A DNA stretch of 50,857 nt from an uncultured Rikenellaceae bacterium (lineage in GTDB: Bacteria > Bacteroidota > Bacteroidia > Bacteroidales > Rikenellaceae): positions 1 through 50,857 of the forward strand of contig CALUZO010000015.1 of assembly GCA_944325305.1 (NCBI GenBank), given 5' to 3'. The number at the start of each line of letters is the position of its first letter. Positions within the stretch are counted from its first letter, which is position 1. The translations under genes were made by a program, and so were the position numbers. Below are positions 26,857 to 34,508 of this stretch, in pieces. Below the pieces are notes generated by a model, which was not told the DNA's origin, made no database searches, and worked only from the letters and a program-made list of their open reading frames with translations.

Positions 26857-26935
26857 TTTTTGTATTTTTATGTTGTTTCACTTGGGCGCCTCTCAGCCTT
26901 GCGGTCGGTGCATGGCCCCACAGCGCTTGCGGCTG

Positions 26936-26967
26936 CAAAAATAAGTAATAATACATTAAAAACCAAA
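26936..26967 (-). promoter_or_regulatory. Promoter of rplY-pth
   Basis: Minus-strand TATTTTTG (26936-26943) and TTTG (26964-26967) with a 20-nt spacer. The implied leader of about 70 nt is GC-rich and could fold, but I cannot assign an autoregulatory element. Confidence 0.75.
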
Positions 26968-27063
26968 CATGTCCGATTTTGTTTGAATGGATGTTTGGTA
27001 TGCGGAGGTTTCTGGTCGGCAGATAAAAAGTGGAGTGTTTTTTTGAAAAAAGTGTAAAATAGG

Positions 27064-27092
27064 TTTGTTTTCTGAAAATTTTATTACCTTTG
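27064..27092 (+). promoter_or_regulatory. Promoter of tRNA-Leu(GAG)
   Basis: TTTG (27064-27067), 17-nt spacer, TACCTTTG (27085-27092), 21 nt before the tRNA. Confidence 0.8.
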
Positions 27093-27113
27093 CAACCGCA
27101 AATTATCCTCAAC

Positions 27114-27198
27114 GCCCAGGTGGTGGAATTGGTAGACACGCTACTTTGAGGGGGTAGTGGCCATTAAGGCCGTGTGAGTTCGAGTCTCGTCCTGGGCA
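27114..27198 (+). tRNA. tRNA-Leu (anticodon GAG)
   Basis: Acceptor stem GCCCAGG pairs with CCTGGGC followed by discriminator A. The anticodon arm CTACT-TTGAGGG-GGTAG gives anticodon GAG. There is a long variable arm and the T loop reads AGTTCGAGTCT. CCA is not encoded. 85 nt. Confidence 0.96.
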
Positions 27199-27205
27199 CT
27201 TCTGA

Positions 27206-27244
27206 AAAAAGCCGCAACTGACATATTATCAGTTGCGGCTTTTT
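27206..27244 (+). terminator. Terminator of tRNA-Leu(GAG)
   Basis: A 16-bp stem (27206-27221 with 27229-27244), 7-nt loop, ending in a T run. It also lies 26 nt past the stop of the convergent ABC gene and can serve both. Confidence 0.9.
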
Positions 27245-27270
27245 AATTTTTATTGTTGACAAGTTGGTGA

Positions 27271-28713
27271 CTACTTTTTGTTTACCGAGTTCAAATCGAG
27301 TTTGTCGGTTATGATTTCGGGGGCCTCTTCCTCGTAATGGGTGACATATATGAGCGATTTTTCTTCTGTAGCCCACTCTTTGATTATTTGACGCACTCTT
27401 GCTTTGTTGTGTATGTCTAATCCGTGCATTGGTTCGTCGAGTATGAGTAGGTCCGGATCTTTTACGAATGCCCTTGCCAGCATTACCATTTGATGTTCGC
27501 CGGCAGATACTGTCACGGATGATTTTTCCGCAAGGTGTTCTATTCCGAAAGCCGACATCCATTGCAACGCTGTTTTCTTTTTTTCGTCGCTGTAATCGTA
27601 CGGGATTCCGATTGTGTCTGAGAATCCCGATGCCACCACATCGAGGCAGCTCACATGTTTGCGGTAGTAGTTTGTTATTTCCGGAGAGATATACCCGATT
27701 CGTCTTTTGACGTCCCATATACTTTGTCCCGGTCCATGTTTGCGGTCGAAGAGCGAAATGTCGTTTGCATACCCCTGTGGGTTGTCGCAGAAAACAAGAC
27801 TTAGAAGCGTGGATTTTCCCGAACCATTTTTCCCCGATAGCAGCCATTTCTCGCCGCGTTTTATTTTCCAGTCGATTCCGTTGAGGATTACTTTCTCCCC
27901 GTATTGTATCTTGATGTTTTTAAAATCCAGAATAGTTTCGAATTCTGCCCTCTGATTTGAAGCGTGATGAGGGATGGTCGGTTTTTCGTTGTATCCGAAT
28001 AGTTTGGTAAACATCTCCCGGTCTGCGAGGAAATCCTTGCGTGACATGGCCGGCAGCAGGGTTTTGTCTTTGATTGGCAGTACATGGCTGGTGACCTGCG
28101 GGATGTCGCGCGGATCGGCCACGAGCGTCATGAGTTGAATGCCGCATTGTTCCGTAATGAGTCGGAAGACATCTTCGAGCACCTCTCTCGATCCGGCATC
28201 GAGTCCGATATATGGATTGTCGAGTATCAGCAGCCGTGGCTCGGAACGGAGAGCTAAAACTATAAGGGTTTTGCGCAGTTCGCCGCTCGACAGCATATTT
28301 ACCCTTTTGCCCATCAGGCTGCCTATGTGGAATATCTCCATGAAACGTTCGGTCGTTTGGTCTGTGATGCCTTCGAACAGTTCGTCCACGAAAGGAGCTG
28401 TCTGGATATCTCCGGTGTTCCAGCGTTGCTGATAATATGAGTTGCCTGCGTCGAAGATGGTGTATATGTCGGTGAATGCTACATATTTGGCTATTGTGCT
28501 TGTTCTTTCGCCCATGCTGTTGCGGACTTTTCCCGAAAGAAGCGCCTGTTGTTCGAGCATGATGGATACGAGTTGGGTCTTGCCCGCACCGTTAGGGCCT
28601 ATCAGGGTCCAGTTCTCCCCCTTGCCTATGTTCCATGTTATCGGATGCCGGAATTTGTATGCATCGAAACGCGGCACCGCCGCATCAATCTCTATGAGCG
28701 TATTGCTATCCAT
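27271..28713 (-). CDS. Tandem ABC ATPase, ModF/PhrA-like, with degenerate first site
   Basis: 480 residues from ATG at 28713; the open frame extends 90 codons further upstream into the divergent riboswitch leader, so that extension is rejected. ABC1 has Walker A GPNGAGKT (39-46), signature LSSGELRK and Walker B LLILDNP, where the catalytic Glu is Asn, and no clear H-loop His. ABC2 is complete: GKNGSGKST, VSAGEHQM, LLILDEP and VTHYEEE. No membrane domain is fused or adjacent. Soluble double-ABC proteins of this type (E. coli ModF) are of uncertain function. It diverges from the B12 locus, but a link is not shown. Confidence 0.82.
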   Translation of the reverse strand: MDSNTLIEIDAAVPRFDAYKFRHPITWNIGKGENWTLIGPNGAGKTQLVSIMLEQQALLSGKVRNSMGERTSTIAKYVAFTDIYTIFDAGNSYYQQRWNTGDIQTAPFVDELFEGITDQTTERFMEIFHIGSLMGKRVNMLSSGELRKTLIVLALRSEPRLLILDNPYIGLDAGSREVLEDVFRLITEQCGIQLMTLVADPRDIPQVTSHVLPIKDKTLLPAMSRKDFLADREMFTKLFGYNEKPTIPHHASNQRAEFETILDFKNIKIQYGEKVILNGIDWKIKRGEKWLLSGKNGSGKSTLLSLVFCDNPQGYANDISLFDRKHGPGQSIWDVKRRIGYISPEITNYYRKHVSCLDVVASGFSDTIGIPYDYSDEKKKTALQWMSAFGIEHLAEKSSVTVSAGEHQMVMLARAFVKDPDLLILDEPMHGLDIHNKARVRQIIKEWATEEKSLIYVTHYEEEAPEIITDKLDLNSVNKK

Positions 28714-28743
28714 ATTCTTGGCTTTTTGTGCTTGATGAAAATG

Positions 28744-28776
28744 CAAAGATAGGCAACAATATTGAGGGGTATCAAA
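28744..28776 (-). promoter_or_regulatory. Promoter of the double-ABC gene
   Basis: Minus-strand TATCTTTG (28744-28751) and TTTG (28773-28776) with a 21-nt spacer, 30 nt upstream of the ATG at 28713. This position supports the chosen start codon. Confidence 0.8.
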
Positions 28777-28793
28777 CAAAGCCATATTTTTAC

Positions 28794-28801
28794 TACCTTT
28801 G
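28794..28801 (+). promoter_or_regulatory. -7 box for the B12 uptake transcript
   Basis: TACCTTTG, with transcription expected to begin near 28808, directly before the riboswitch. Its upstream region overlaps the -33 box of the divergent ABC promoter. Confidence 0.7.
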
Positions 28802-28809
28802 TTTCGCAT

Positions 28810-29045
28810 TCGGTTCCCGCACTCTGCCCAGTTGCAGAGGGGATTAAAAGGGAATGCCGTGAGATGCGGCAACAGTTCCCGCTGCTGTGAGTTCTCGGGG
28901 GAGGTCACGATGTGTCGGCTTTGGAAACAAATACGCATCGTGTCTGATAAATCCCCGCAATGTGTTCGGTCATTCTTTGCCACTGCTTTCGGTATCGGAG
29001 GGCGGGAAGGCGTCCGGACATGAACGAGTCAGAAGACCTGCCTAT
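28810..29045 (+). promoter_or_regulatory. Cobalamin riboswitch
   Basis: The conserved blocks occur in order: GGGAATGCCGTGAGATGCGG (ending at 28868), CCCGCTGCTGTGA (28878-28890, the B12-box-facing core), a variable hairpin with arms CACGATG/CATCGTG (28906-28942), GCCACTG (28979-28985), GGGAAGGC (29004-29011) and GAGTCAGAAGACCTGCC (29026-29042, the B12 box). Known cobalamin aptamers in Bacteroidota shut off uptake genes when B12 is plentiful. A small hairpin GCTGAA/TTCAGC at 29103-29122 lies between aptamer and start codon and could be part of the expression platform. Confidence 0.93.
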
Positions 29046-29175
29046 GTTGTTTCGACGGATTTGCTCCTACGGAGAATGGGAGAAAGAACCGGCGCTTGTC
29101 TCGCTGAAATAGTTGATTCAGCCCCATCGAGGTTCATTCTTCATTTTTCTGCAAAGGGCCTGAATTTTTAGCGAG

Positions 29176-30261
29176 ATGATAAAGACCCTTAGTTTTTTAT
29201 CTTATATGGTGCGGATTGTGGTTTCGTCCGCATGTGTCTTGTCGTGCCTCGCGTCATGCATCGAATATGATCCGATAAGGCAGGAGGACCTCGGTGAATT
29301 CACGGGCGAAGGAGTCTTTATTCTCAACGAGGGTAACTTCATGTACGGGAATTCGTCGCTATCTTATTATGATCCGGAGACCGGAAGCGTAGAGAACGAT
29401 GTGTATTCCAGGGTCAACGGAGAGAAGCTGGGCGATGTTGGCCAGTCGATGTCCATTCGCGACGGGAAATGTTATCTGGTCATGAACAATTCGCGCGAGA
29501 TATTGGTGATAGACGTCAACACTTTCGGACTGGTCGGTAGCGTTACGGGACTCACCTCTCCCCGCTACATTCATTTTCTGAGCGGGCGGAAAGCCTATGT
29601 TACCGATCTCTATGCCTCGCGCGTAACCATAATAGATCCGCAGACATGCCGGATAACCGGATATGTCGATACTCCCGGCCATGCTTCGACCGAACAGATG
29701 GTGCAGTACGGGAAATATGTCTTCACCAACTGCTGGTCGTACGACAATAAGATACTCGTGATAGATTCGGAGATTGACGAGGTTGTGGATGAGATCGAGG
29801 TCGGGATACAGCCGGTTTCGATGACAATGGACCGTTACGGTAAGATATGGGTCATAACCGACGGTGGATATGATGGAAGTCCGTACGGATGGGAGGCTCC
29901 TGGGCTTTACCGTATCGACGCCTCCACACGTGAGGTTGAGGAGGTGTTCAGATTTAAGAAGGGGGATTCTCCTTCGGAGATATGCACAGACGGTGATGGC
30001 GAGATGCTTTATTTCATCAATAAATCGGTTTGGAGCATGTGGGCGCTGGACGAACGCCTGCCCGTTAAACCTCTGGTTGCCGCTCCGTCCGGTCACTCCA
30101 TATTTTATGGTCTTGCCGTCGATCCTGCGAATTCGGATGTTTATGTTGCCGATGCCATAGATTATTCGCAGCCCGGAGTCGTATATCGGTTCAGACAGGA
30201 CGGTACGGCTGTGGATACGATCAGGGTGGGAGTTACCCCCGGCGCGTTTTGTTTCAAATAG
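29176..30261 (+). CDS. btuG: BtuG-like surface cobalamin-binding beta-propeller lipoprotein
   Basis: 361 residues. Lipoprotein signal ending CLASC (Cys28). YncE-like propeller blades follow: EGVFILNEGNFMYGNSSLSYYD, then repeated units such as ILVIDVNTFGLVGSVTG, VTIIDPQTCRITGYVDT and ILVIDSEIDEVVDEIEVG. Bacteroides BtuG is a lipoprotein of this fold that holds B12 very tightly on top of BtuB. The position behind a cobalamin riboswitch and two genes before a BtuB-like receptor makes the same role likely here. The binding residues cannot be judged by eye. Confidence 0.82.
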   Translation: MIKTLSFLSYMVRIVVSSACVLSCLASCIEYDPIRQEDLGEFTGEGVFILNEGNFMYGNSSLSYYDPETGSVENDVYSRVNGEKLGDVGQSMSIRDGKCYLVMNNSREILVIDVNTFGLVGSVTGLTSPRYIHFLSGRKAYVTDLYASRVTIIDPQTCRITGYVDTPGHASTEQMVQYGKYVFTNCWSYDNKILVIDSEIDEVVDEIEVGIQPVSMTMDRYGKIWVITDGGYDGSPYGWEAPGLYRIDASTREVEEVFRFKKGDSPSEICTDGDGEMLYFINKSVWSMWALDERLPVKPLVAAPSGHSIFYGLAVDPANSDVYVADAIDYSQPGVVYRFRQDGTAVDTIRVGVTPGAFCFK

Positions 30262-30321
30262 GTGGATGGTCGTATTCGGGTTTGTCCGAAGTGTCCGGCA
30301 GGCATGCACAGCCGTTTTATC

Positions 30322-30460
30322 GGGTCGTGAGAGTGTTTTTAGTGTGGAACCGACCGGGCACCGCATGGTTGTGACAGCACTTTGGTGGCAATCACCTGGG
30401 GAGGCGAATATGCATGGCGTTTCGTTCTGCCTCGACGAGGGGGCAGGAAGTGAAAGGACC
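30322..30460 (+). promoter_or_regulatory. Possible degenerate cobalamin-riboswitch-like leader
   Basis: The 247-nt gap between the propeller and PKD genes has no ORF of note but holds motif-like blocks in riboswitch order: GTGAGA inside a GGTCG/CGACC stem, GCACTTTGG, TGGGGAGGCG (30397 onward), CGACGAG, GGGCAGGAAG and GGACC (to 30460). Several invariant positions differ from the consensus, so this may be chance or a decayed or diverged second aptamer. Confidence 0.25.
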
Positions 30461-30508
30461 GTATGTTTGTGGTTAAAAAAAATTACTTGCCGAATCAAAA
30501 TGTAGGTT

Positions 30509-32179
30509 ATGAAGAATATATTTTCTGCACTTGTGTTTGCGATCTTTGGCTGCTTGGCGCTCTCTTCATGCAGCAAGGACAAAACCATTGAGGTTTCGAA
30601 ACCCAAGATAACTTTCGATAACGGGACTGGGGTTTACGAAGTCAAGGTGGGACGCGACATAACCATTACGCCGATTGTCGAGGTCGCCGAGAATCCCTCG
30701 TATTCGTGGATAATGGAAGGTCAGGTGGTTTCCACCCATCTTTCCTATCGGTTCACCGACACGGATGCCGAAGGAGAATATTACCTTACGTTCAAGGTTA
30801 CGGCCTCGAACGGCACGGTGCAGGAGGATGTCAGGGTGGATGTGTTGCCGTTGCAACCGCCTGTTATCTCTCTGCCTGTGACTGATGAAGATATTATTAC
30901 AGCCGTTGTCGGTCGTCAGCTTGTTATCCAGCCCAGCGTCGTAAACGGTGACTATGCGACATTTCAATGGTTTGTCGACGGGGAAGATGCCGGCACATCG
31001 AGAGATCTCGTATTCCGCAGGGATGCCGTAGGCGATTACGACATTACGCTTACCGTGAGGAATGAAGACGGTCCGGATACGAAAAGTGCGGTCGTGAGAG
31101 TCGGGCCGGTTCCTTCTGTAAGCATATTTTTCGAGAAAGATCAATATAGCGTTCCTCGGGGCCGCAAGATAGTTCTGGCACCTTATATTTCAGATGCGGA
31201 TCCGGAAGTCACCTATACCTGGAAGGTTGACAATGTTGTGCAACCCTCTTCGGGACCGATTCTTTCATGTGATGTGGACCGCGATTGTATGGTTGAGCTT
31301 GTTGCACAGGGCGCTTACGGCAGTGATTCCAAAACTGTCATGATAAAATGCGTCGAGCCGGAGGGAACTTATAAGCGCGCCAAAACGGCCGACAGCAACT
31401 CTTCGTCGGACAGAGTTTTCGAATTTCTGCCTGCTCCCGGTCAGTTTGTCAACGAGGGTTATACCGCTGCCGACATGCGGCAGGCATGCGAATACGCTCA
31501 AAGCCGGTTGGATGCCGGGGATTATGTTTCGCTCGGTGCTTTCGGCGGTTACATCGTGGTGGGTTTCGACCATAGCATCGAGAGGCGTGAAGACGGTGAG
31601 GCGGATTTTGCTGTGCTCGGCAATGCCTTTTCCACGAGCAGCGAGGCGGGCATAATATGGGTGATGCAGGATGAGAACGGTGACGGCGAGCCTAACGACA
31701 CATGGTATGAACTCAAAGGGAGCGAATTCGGCAAAGAGGGTACGAACCGGAATTATGCTGTGACCTATTACAAGCCTTCGGGACCCAGGCAGGCCGTGCG
31801 TTGGGTCGACAACATGGGGAATACGGGCACTGTCAACTGGCTTGCCATACATGCTCAGGACTCATATTATCCGGCGTGGGTGGATTCGCCGTCTTATACT
31901 TTGCGCGGCACCTGTCTGGGGCAGAATACCTCGTTCGATCCCTCGATCGGATGGCAAATCAACGAGCCGTTCGACTGGGGATATGCGGATAACCTGGGGG
32001 CTGATTATAAGAATAACGCTCTTCAGGCCAGAATCGAAAATGCGGTTTATGCCGATGGCACTCCGGCCGATCTGGAATATATAGATTTCGTGAAGATTCA
32101 GACGGCCATAAACGGCAAGGCCGGTGCTTTGGGAGAAATATCGACCGAGGTGTGCGGTGTAAGGGATCTCGGGTTGTGA
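30509..32179 (+). CDS. PKD-domain surface lipoprotein of the B12 locus (BtuH-like candidate)
   Basis: 556 residues, lipoprotein signal ending LSSC (Cys21). Three PKD/Ig-like repeats occupy about 30-290 (SYSWIMEGQ, TFQWFVDGED, TYTWKVDN each followed by a strand-rich half). The C-terminal ~250 residues form a separate domain with GAFGGYIVVGFDHSI, FAVLGNAFSTSSEAG, DENGDGEPNDTWYELKGSE and EYIDFVKIQTA; DENGDGEPND could bind calcium. Bacteroidota B12 loci often encode extra surface lipoproteins, including the recently described BtuH class, and this may be one. The assignment rests on context. Confidence 0.75.
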   Translation: MKNIFSALVFAIFGCLALSSCSKDKTIEVSKPKITFDNGTGVYEVKVGRDITITPIVEVAENPSYSWIMEGQVVSTHLSYRFTDTDAEGEYYLTFKVTASNGTVQEDVRVDVLPLQPPVISLPVTDEDIITAVVGRQLVIQPSVVNGDYATFQWFVDGEDAGTSRDLVFRRDAVGDYDITLTVRNEDGPDTKSAVVRVGPVPSVSIFFEKDQYSVPRGRKIVLAPYISDADPEVTYTWKVDNVVQPSSGPILSCDVDRDCMVELVAQGAYGSDSKTVMIKCVEPEGTYKRAKTADSNSSSDRVFEFLPAPGQFVNEGYTAADMRQACEYAQSRLDAGDYVSLGAFGGYIVVGFDHSIERREDGEADFAVLGNAFSTSSEAGIIWVMQDENGDGEPNDTWYELKGSEFGKEGTNRNYAVTYYKPSGPRQAVRWVDNMGNTGTVNWLAIHAQDSYYPAWVDSPSYTLRGTCLGQNTSFDPSIGWQINEPFDWGYADNLGADYKNNALQARIENAVYADGTPADLEYIDFVKIQTAINGKAGALGEISTEVCGVRDLGL

Positions 32180-32270
32180 TGCGATACGATTCCGACGTAA
32201 AAATTAATCGAGGGGTTTGCGGAGTAATCGGACGTGCATTTGCCTTTCGCAGAATTGATGATTTCTTGGG

Positions 32271-34301
32271 ATGAAAAGATTCGTAATATCGTTGTTTGTA
32301 TTTTTGCCGGCGATTCTCTCTGCACAGGGCGGGATGTTCGACAGGACGGTGGAGTTGAATACGGTTCAGGTTGAGGCAGGGAAACCGCTCGAAGAGATAG
32401 GCCTGCAAATGACGCCGCTCGATTCTGTCACGTTGCGCGATAATATCAGCAACTCCATGGCCGATGTATTGGCGCTCGGCAGCTCCATCTTCATTAAGTC
32501 CTATGGGCGTGGCACCTTGGCTACGGCATCGTTCAGGGGGACGGCACCTTCGCATACGCAGGTTTTGTGGAACGGTATGAAACTCAGTTCTCCGATGCTC
32601 GGCATGGTCGATTTTTCGCTGATTCCCTCCTATTTTATAGATGCTGCCGACCTGTATCACGGATCGAGTTCCGTTGGCATGACCGGCGGCGGTCTCGGAG
32701 GAGCCGTGGTTTTGGGCAACGAACCCTTGCGCGAAGAGGGTTTGGGTGTGCGTTATATCCAGGGCATTGGCAGTTTCGACACGTTCGATGAGTTTCTGAG
32801 GATAACCTATGGCAGTGGCAGGTGGCGTTTTTCGACACGAGTGCTCTATTCCTCTTCGGACAACGATTTCGAGTATACCAATTATAACAAAAAGGTACTT
32901 GTCAAGGACGATGAAGGCCGAATAATAGACAGTTATTACGGGAAGGCTCGTAACCGTAACGGTGGATTCAGGGATTTGCATGCTTTGCAGGAGATCTATT
33001 ACGATGTAGGTGGCGGACACAGGCTTTCGCTTTCGGCCTGGTATATGGACTCGCAGCGGGGAGTGCCGACACTGAGTACCGATCGCGAGCAGGATCGCTA
33101 TTACAAGACGCAGCAGGACGAACGGACTCTCAGGGCCGTAGCGGGATGGGACATGACACGAGGAGCGTTCGACATGTCGGCGAAAGCGGGATATACATAT
33201 ACCGATCTCGGCTATTTTTACGAAAAGGAGGTCGGTTCGGACCAGGTGAAGAGGATGATAGATTCCCGCAATTATGTCAATTCGCTGTTTGGGCGTTTCG
33301 ATGCCGAGTATTATCTGGGCCAGAAATGGCTCTTCAGTGCGAATGTTGCCGTGCATCAGCATGATGTGTACAGCCGTGACAGAGCCGTCATAGTGCAAAA
33401 CGGAGAGCGGAAGGTGGTCGGGTATGACAAGGCCCGGAGCGAGATTTCAGCTTTTGCTGCCGTACGTTACAAGCCTACGGAGCGATTGGGCCTCGCCGTA
33501 AACATGCGTGAGGAGTATTACGACGGGTTTACCCCGCTGATTCCTGCTGGATTTTTCGAATATATGGTTTCGCAGAGAGGGAATGTTCTGCTCAAGGCAT
33601 CGGTTTCGCGCAATTACCGCTATCCGACTCTTAACGATCTCTATTTCCAGCCAGGAGGCAATCCCGACCTTAGGCCCGAAAGGGGATTTACATACGATGC
33701 AGGGACAGAAGTGCGTAAAACCGACGGGAGGGTGCAATTCGACGGAGAGGTAGCAGTATTCGATTCTCATATCGACGACTGGATACTTTGGCGTGCCATG
33801 CACAACGGAGTGTGGACTCCGGTGAATGTCAAGGAGGTTCACAGCTACGGTCTTGAGACGCGTGCGAGACTTGCCGCCGATCTTGGGGAAGAGTTGAGCA
33901 TCGTTCTGAACGGTAATTACACTTATACGCGGGCCGTGAACGAAGGCGAGCCGATGAGCGAAGAGGACAAATCCGTTGGCAAGCAGTTGGTGTATATTCC
34001 GAAGCATTCGGCGGCGGTGGTGGGTGTTCTGAGGTGGCGCATGTGGGAGTTTTCCTATAAGTGGAATTATTACAGCGAGCGTTACACCGCCTCGAGCAAT
34101 GACATAAATACCATAGCCCCTTATTTCATGAGCGACGTTTCGCTCGAAAGAGAGCTGTATTTCAAGTGGGGGAATATATCGTGCAAGATAGCAGTGAACA
34201 ATCTCTTCGACGAGGAGTACGAGTCGGTCCTGTCGAGACCGATGCCGGGCCGTAATTTCGGGATATTTATAGGGATAACACCATTGTTTGGAAAGCGATG
34301 A
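32271..34301 (+). CDS. btuB: BtuB-like TonB-dependent cobalamin receptor
   Basis: 676 residues with a signal peptide (to about LSAQG), a short TonB-box-like segment (ELNTVQVEA), a plug domain (SMADVLALGSSIFIKSYG, ATASFRGTAPSHTQVLWNG) and a beta barrel ending in ...NFGIFIGITPLFGKR. The barrel motif RYPTLNDLYFQPGGNPDLRPE is characteristic of BtuB/cobalamin and siderophore receptors. It has no N-terminal carboxypeptidase-like extension as SusC proteins do. It closes the riboswitch-led unit and would carry B12 captured by the propeller lipoprotein into the periplasm. BtuFCD is not in the window. Confidence 0.88.
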   Translation: MKRFVISLFVFLPAILSAQGGMFDRTVELNTVQVEAGKPLEEIGLQMTPLDSVTLRDNISNSMADVLALGSSIFIKSYGRGTLATASFRGTAPSHTQVLWNGMKLSSPMLGMVDFSLIPSYFIDAADLYHGSSSVGMTGGGLGGAVVLGNEPLREEGLGVRYIQGIGSFDTFDEFLRITYGSGRWRFSTRVLYSSSDNDFEYTNYNKKVLVKDDEGRIIDSYYGKARNRNGGFRDLHALQEIYYDVGGGHRLSLSAWYMDSQRGVPTLSTDREQDRYYKTQQDERTLRAVAGWDMTRGAFDMSAKAGYTYTDLGYFYEKEVGSDQVKRMIDSRNYVNSLFGRFDAEYYLGQKWLFSANVAVHQHDVYSRDRAVIVQNGERKVVGYDKARSEISAFAAVRYKPTERLGLAVNMREEYYDGFTPLIPAGFFEYMVSQRGNVLLKASVSRNYRYPTLNDLYFQPGGNPDLRPERGFTYDAGTEVRKTDGRVQFDGEVAVFDSHIDDWILWRAMHNGVWTPVNVKEVHSYGLETRARLAADLGEELSIVLNGNYTYTRAVNEGEPMSEEDKSVGKQLVYIPKHSAAVVGVLRWRMWEFSYKWNYYSERYTASSNDINTIAPYFMSDVSLERELYFKWGNISCKIAVNNLFDEEYESVLSRPMPGRNFGIFIGITPLFGKR

Positions 34302-34334
34302 AGGGTTGCCTGGCAGAGCCGGCGTGATTAAGGT

Positions 34335-34380
34335 CAGATAGAAAAATCCCGGGACGATCGTCCCGGGATTTTTCTATCTG
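34335..34380. terminator. Bidirectional terminator between btuB and the YidE-type gene
   Basis: A 46-nt perfect palindrome centred on GATC, GC-rich core with A5/T5 arms, so both strands end in a U-rich 3' arm. It sits between convergent genes. Confidence 0.92.
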
Positions 34381-34508
34381 ACGTGCAATATTTCACTTCC
34401 CGTTAATCAAGTTTTTTAACCTTGGCCTGCCGGATCTTTCTTAATAATTGCCGATGATTTTATCGGGCTCCGAATTTTCCGGTTAATTTTGCGTTGCCTT
34501 GGCGGTTG

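Noticed and set aside
28714..28983. 90-codon N-terminal extension of the double-ABC protein
   Set aside because: It would run through its own promoter and the cobalamin riboswitch of the opposite strand; the ABC fold starts directly after ATG 28713.
29359..33398. Long minus-strand frames opposite the B12 locus (29359-30606, 31959-33398)
   Set aside because: The plus-strand proteins are clear; the antisense products have implausible composition.
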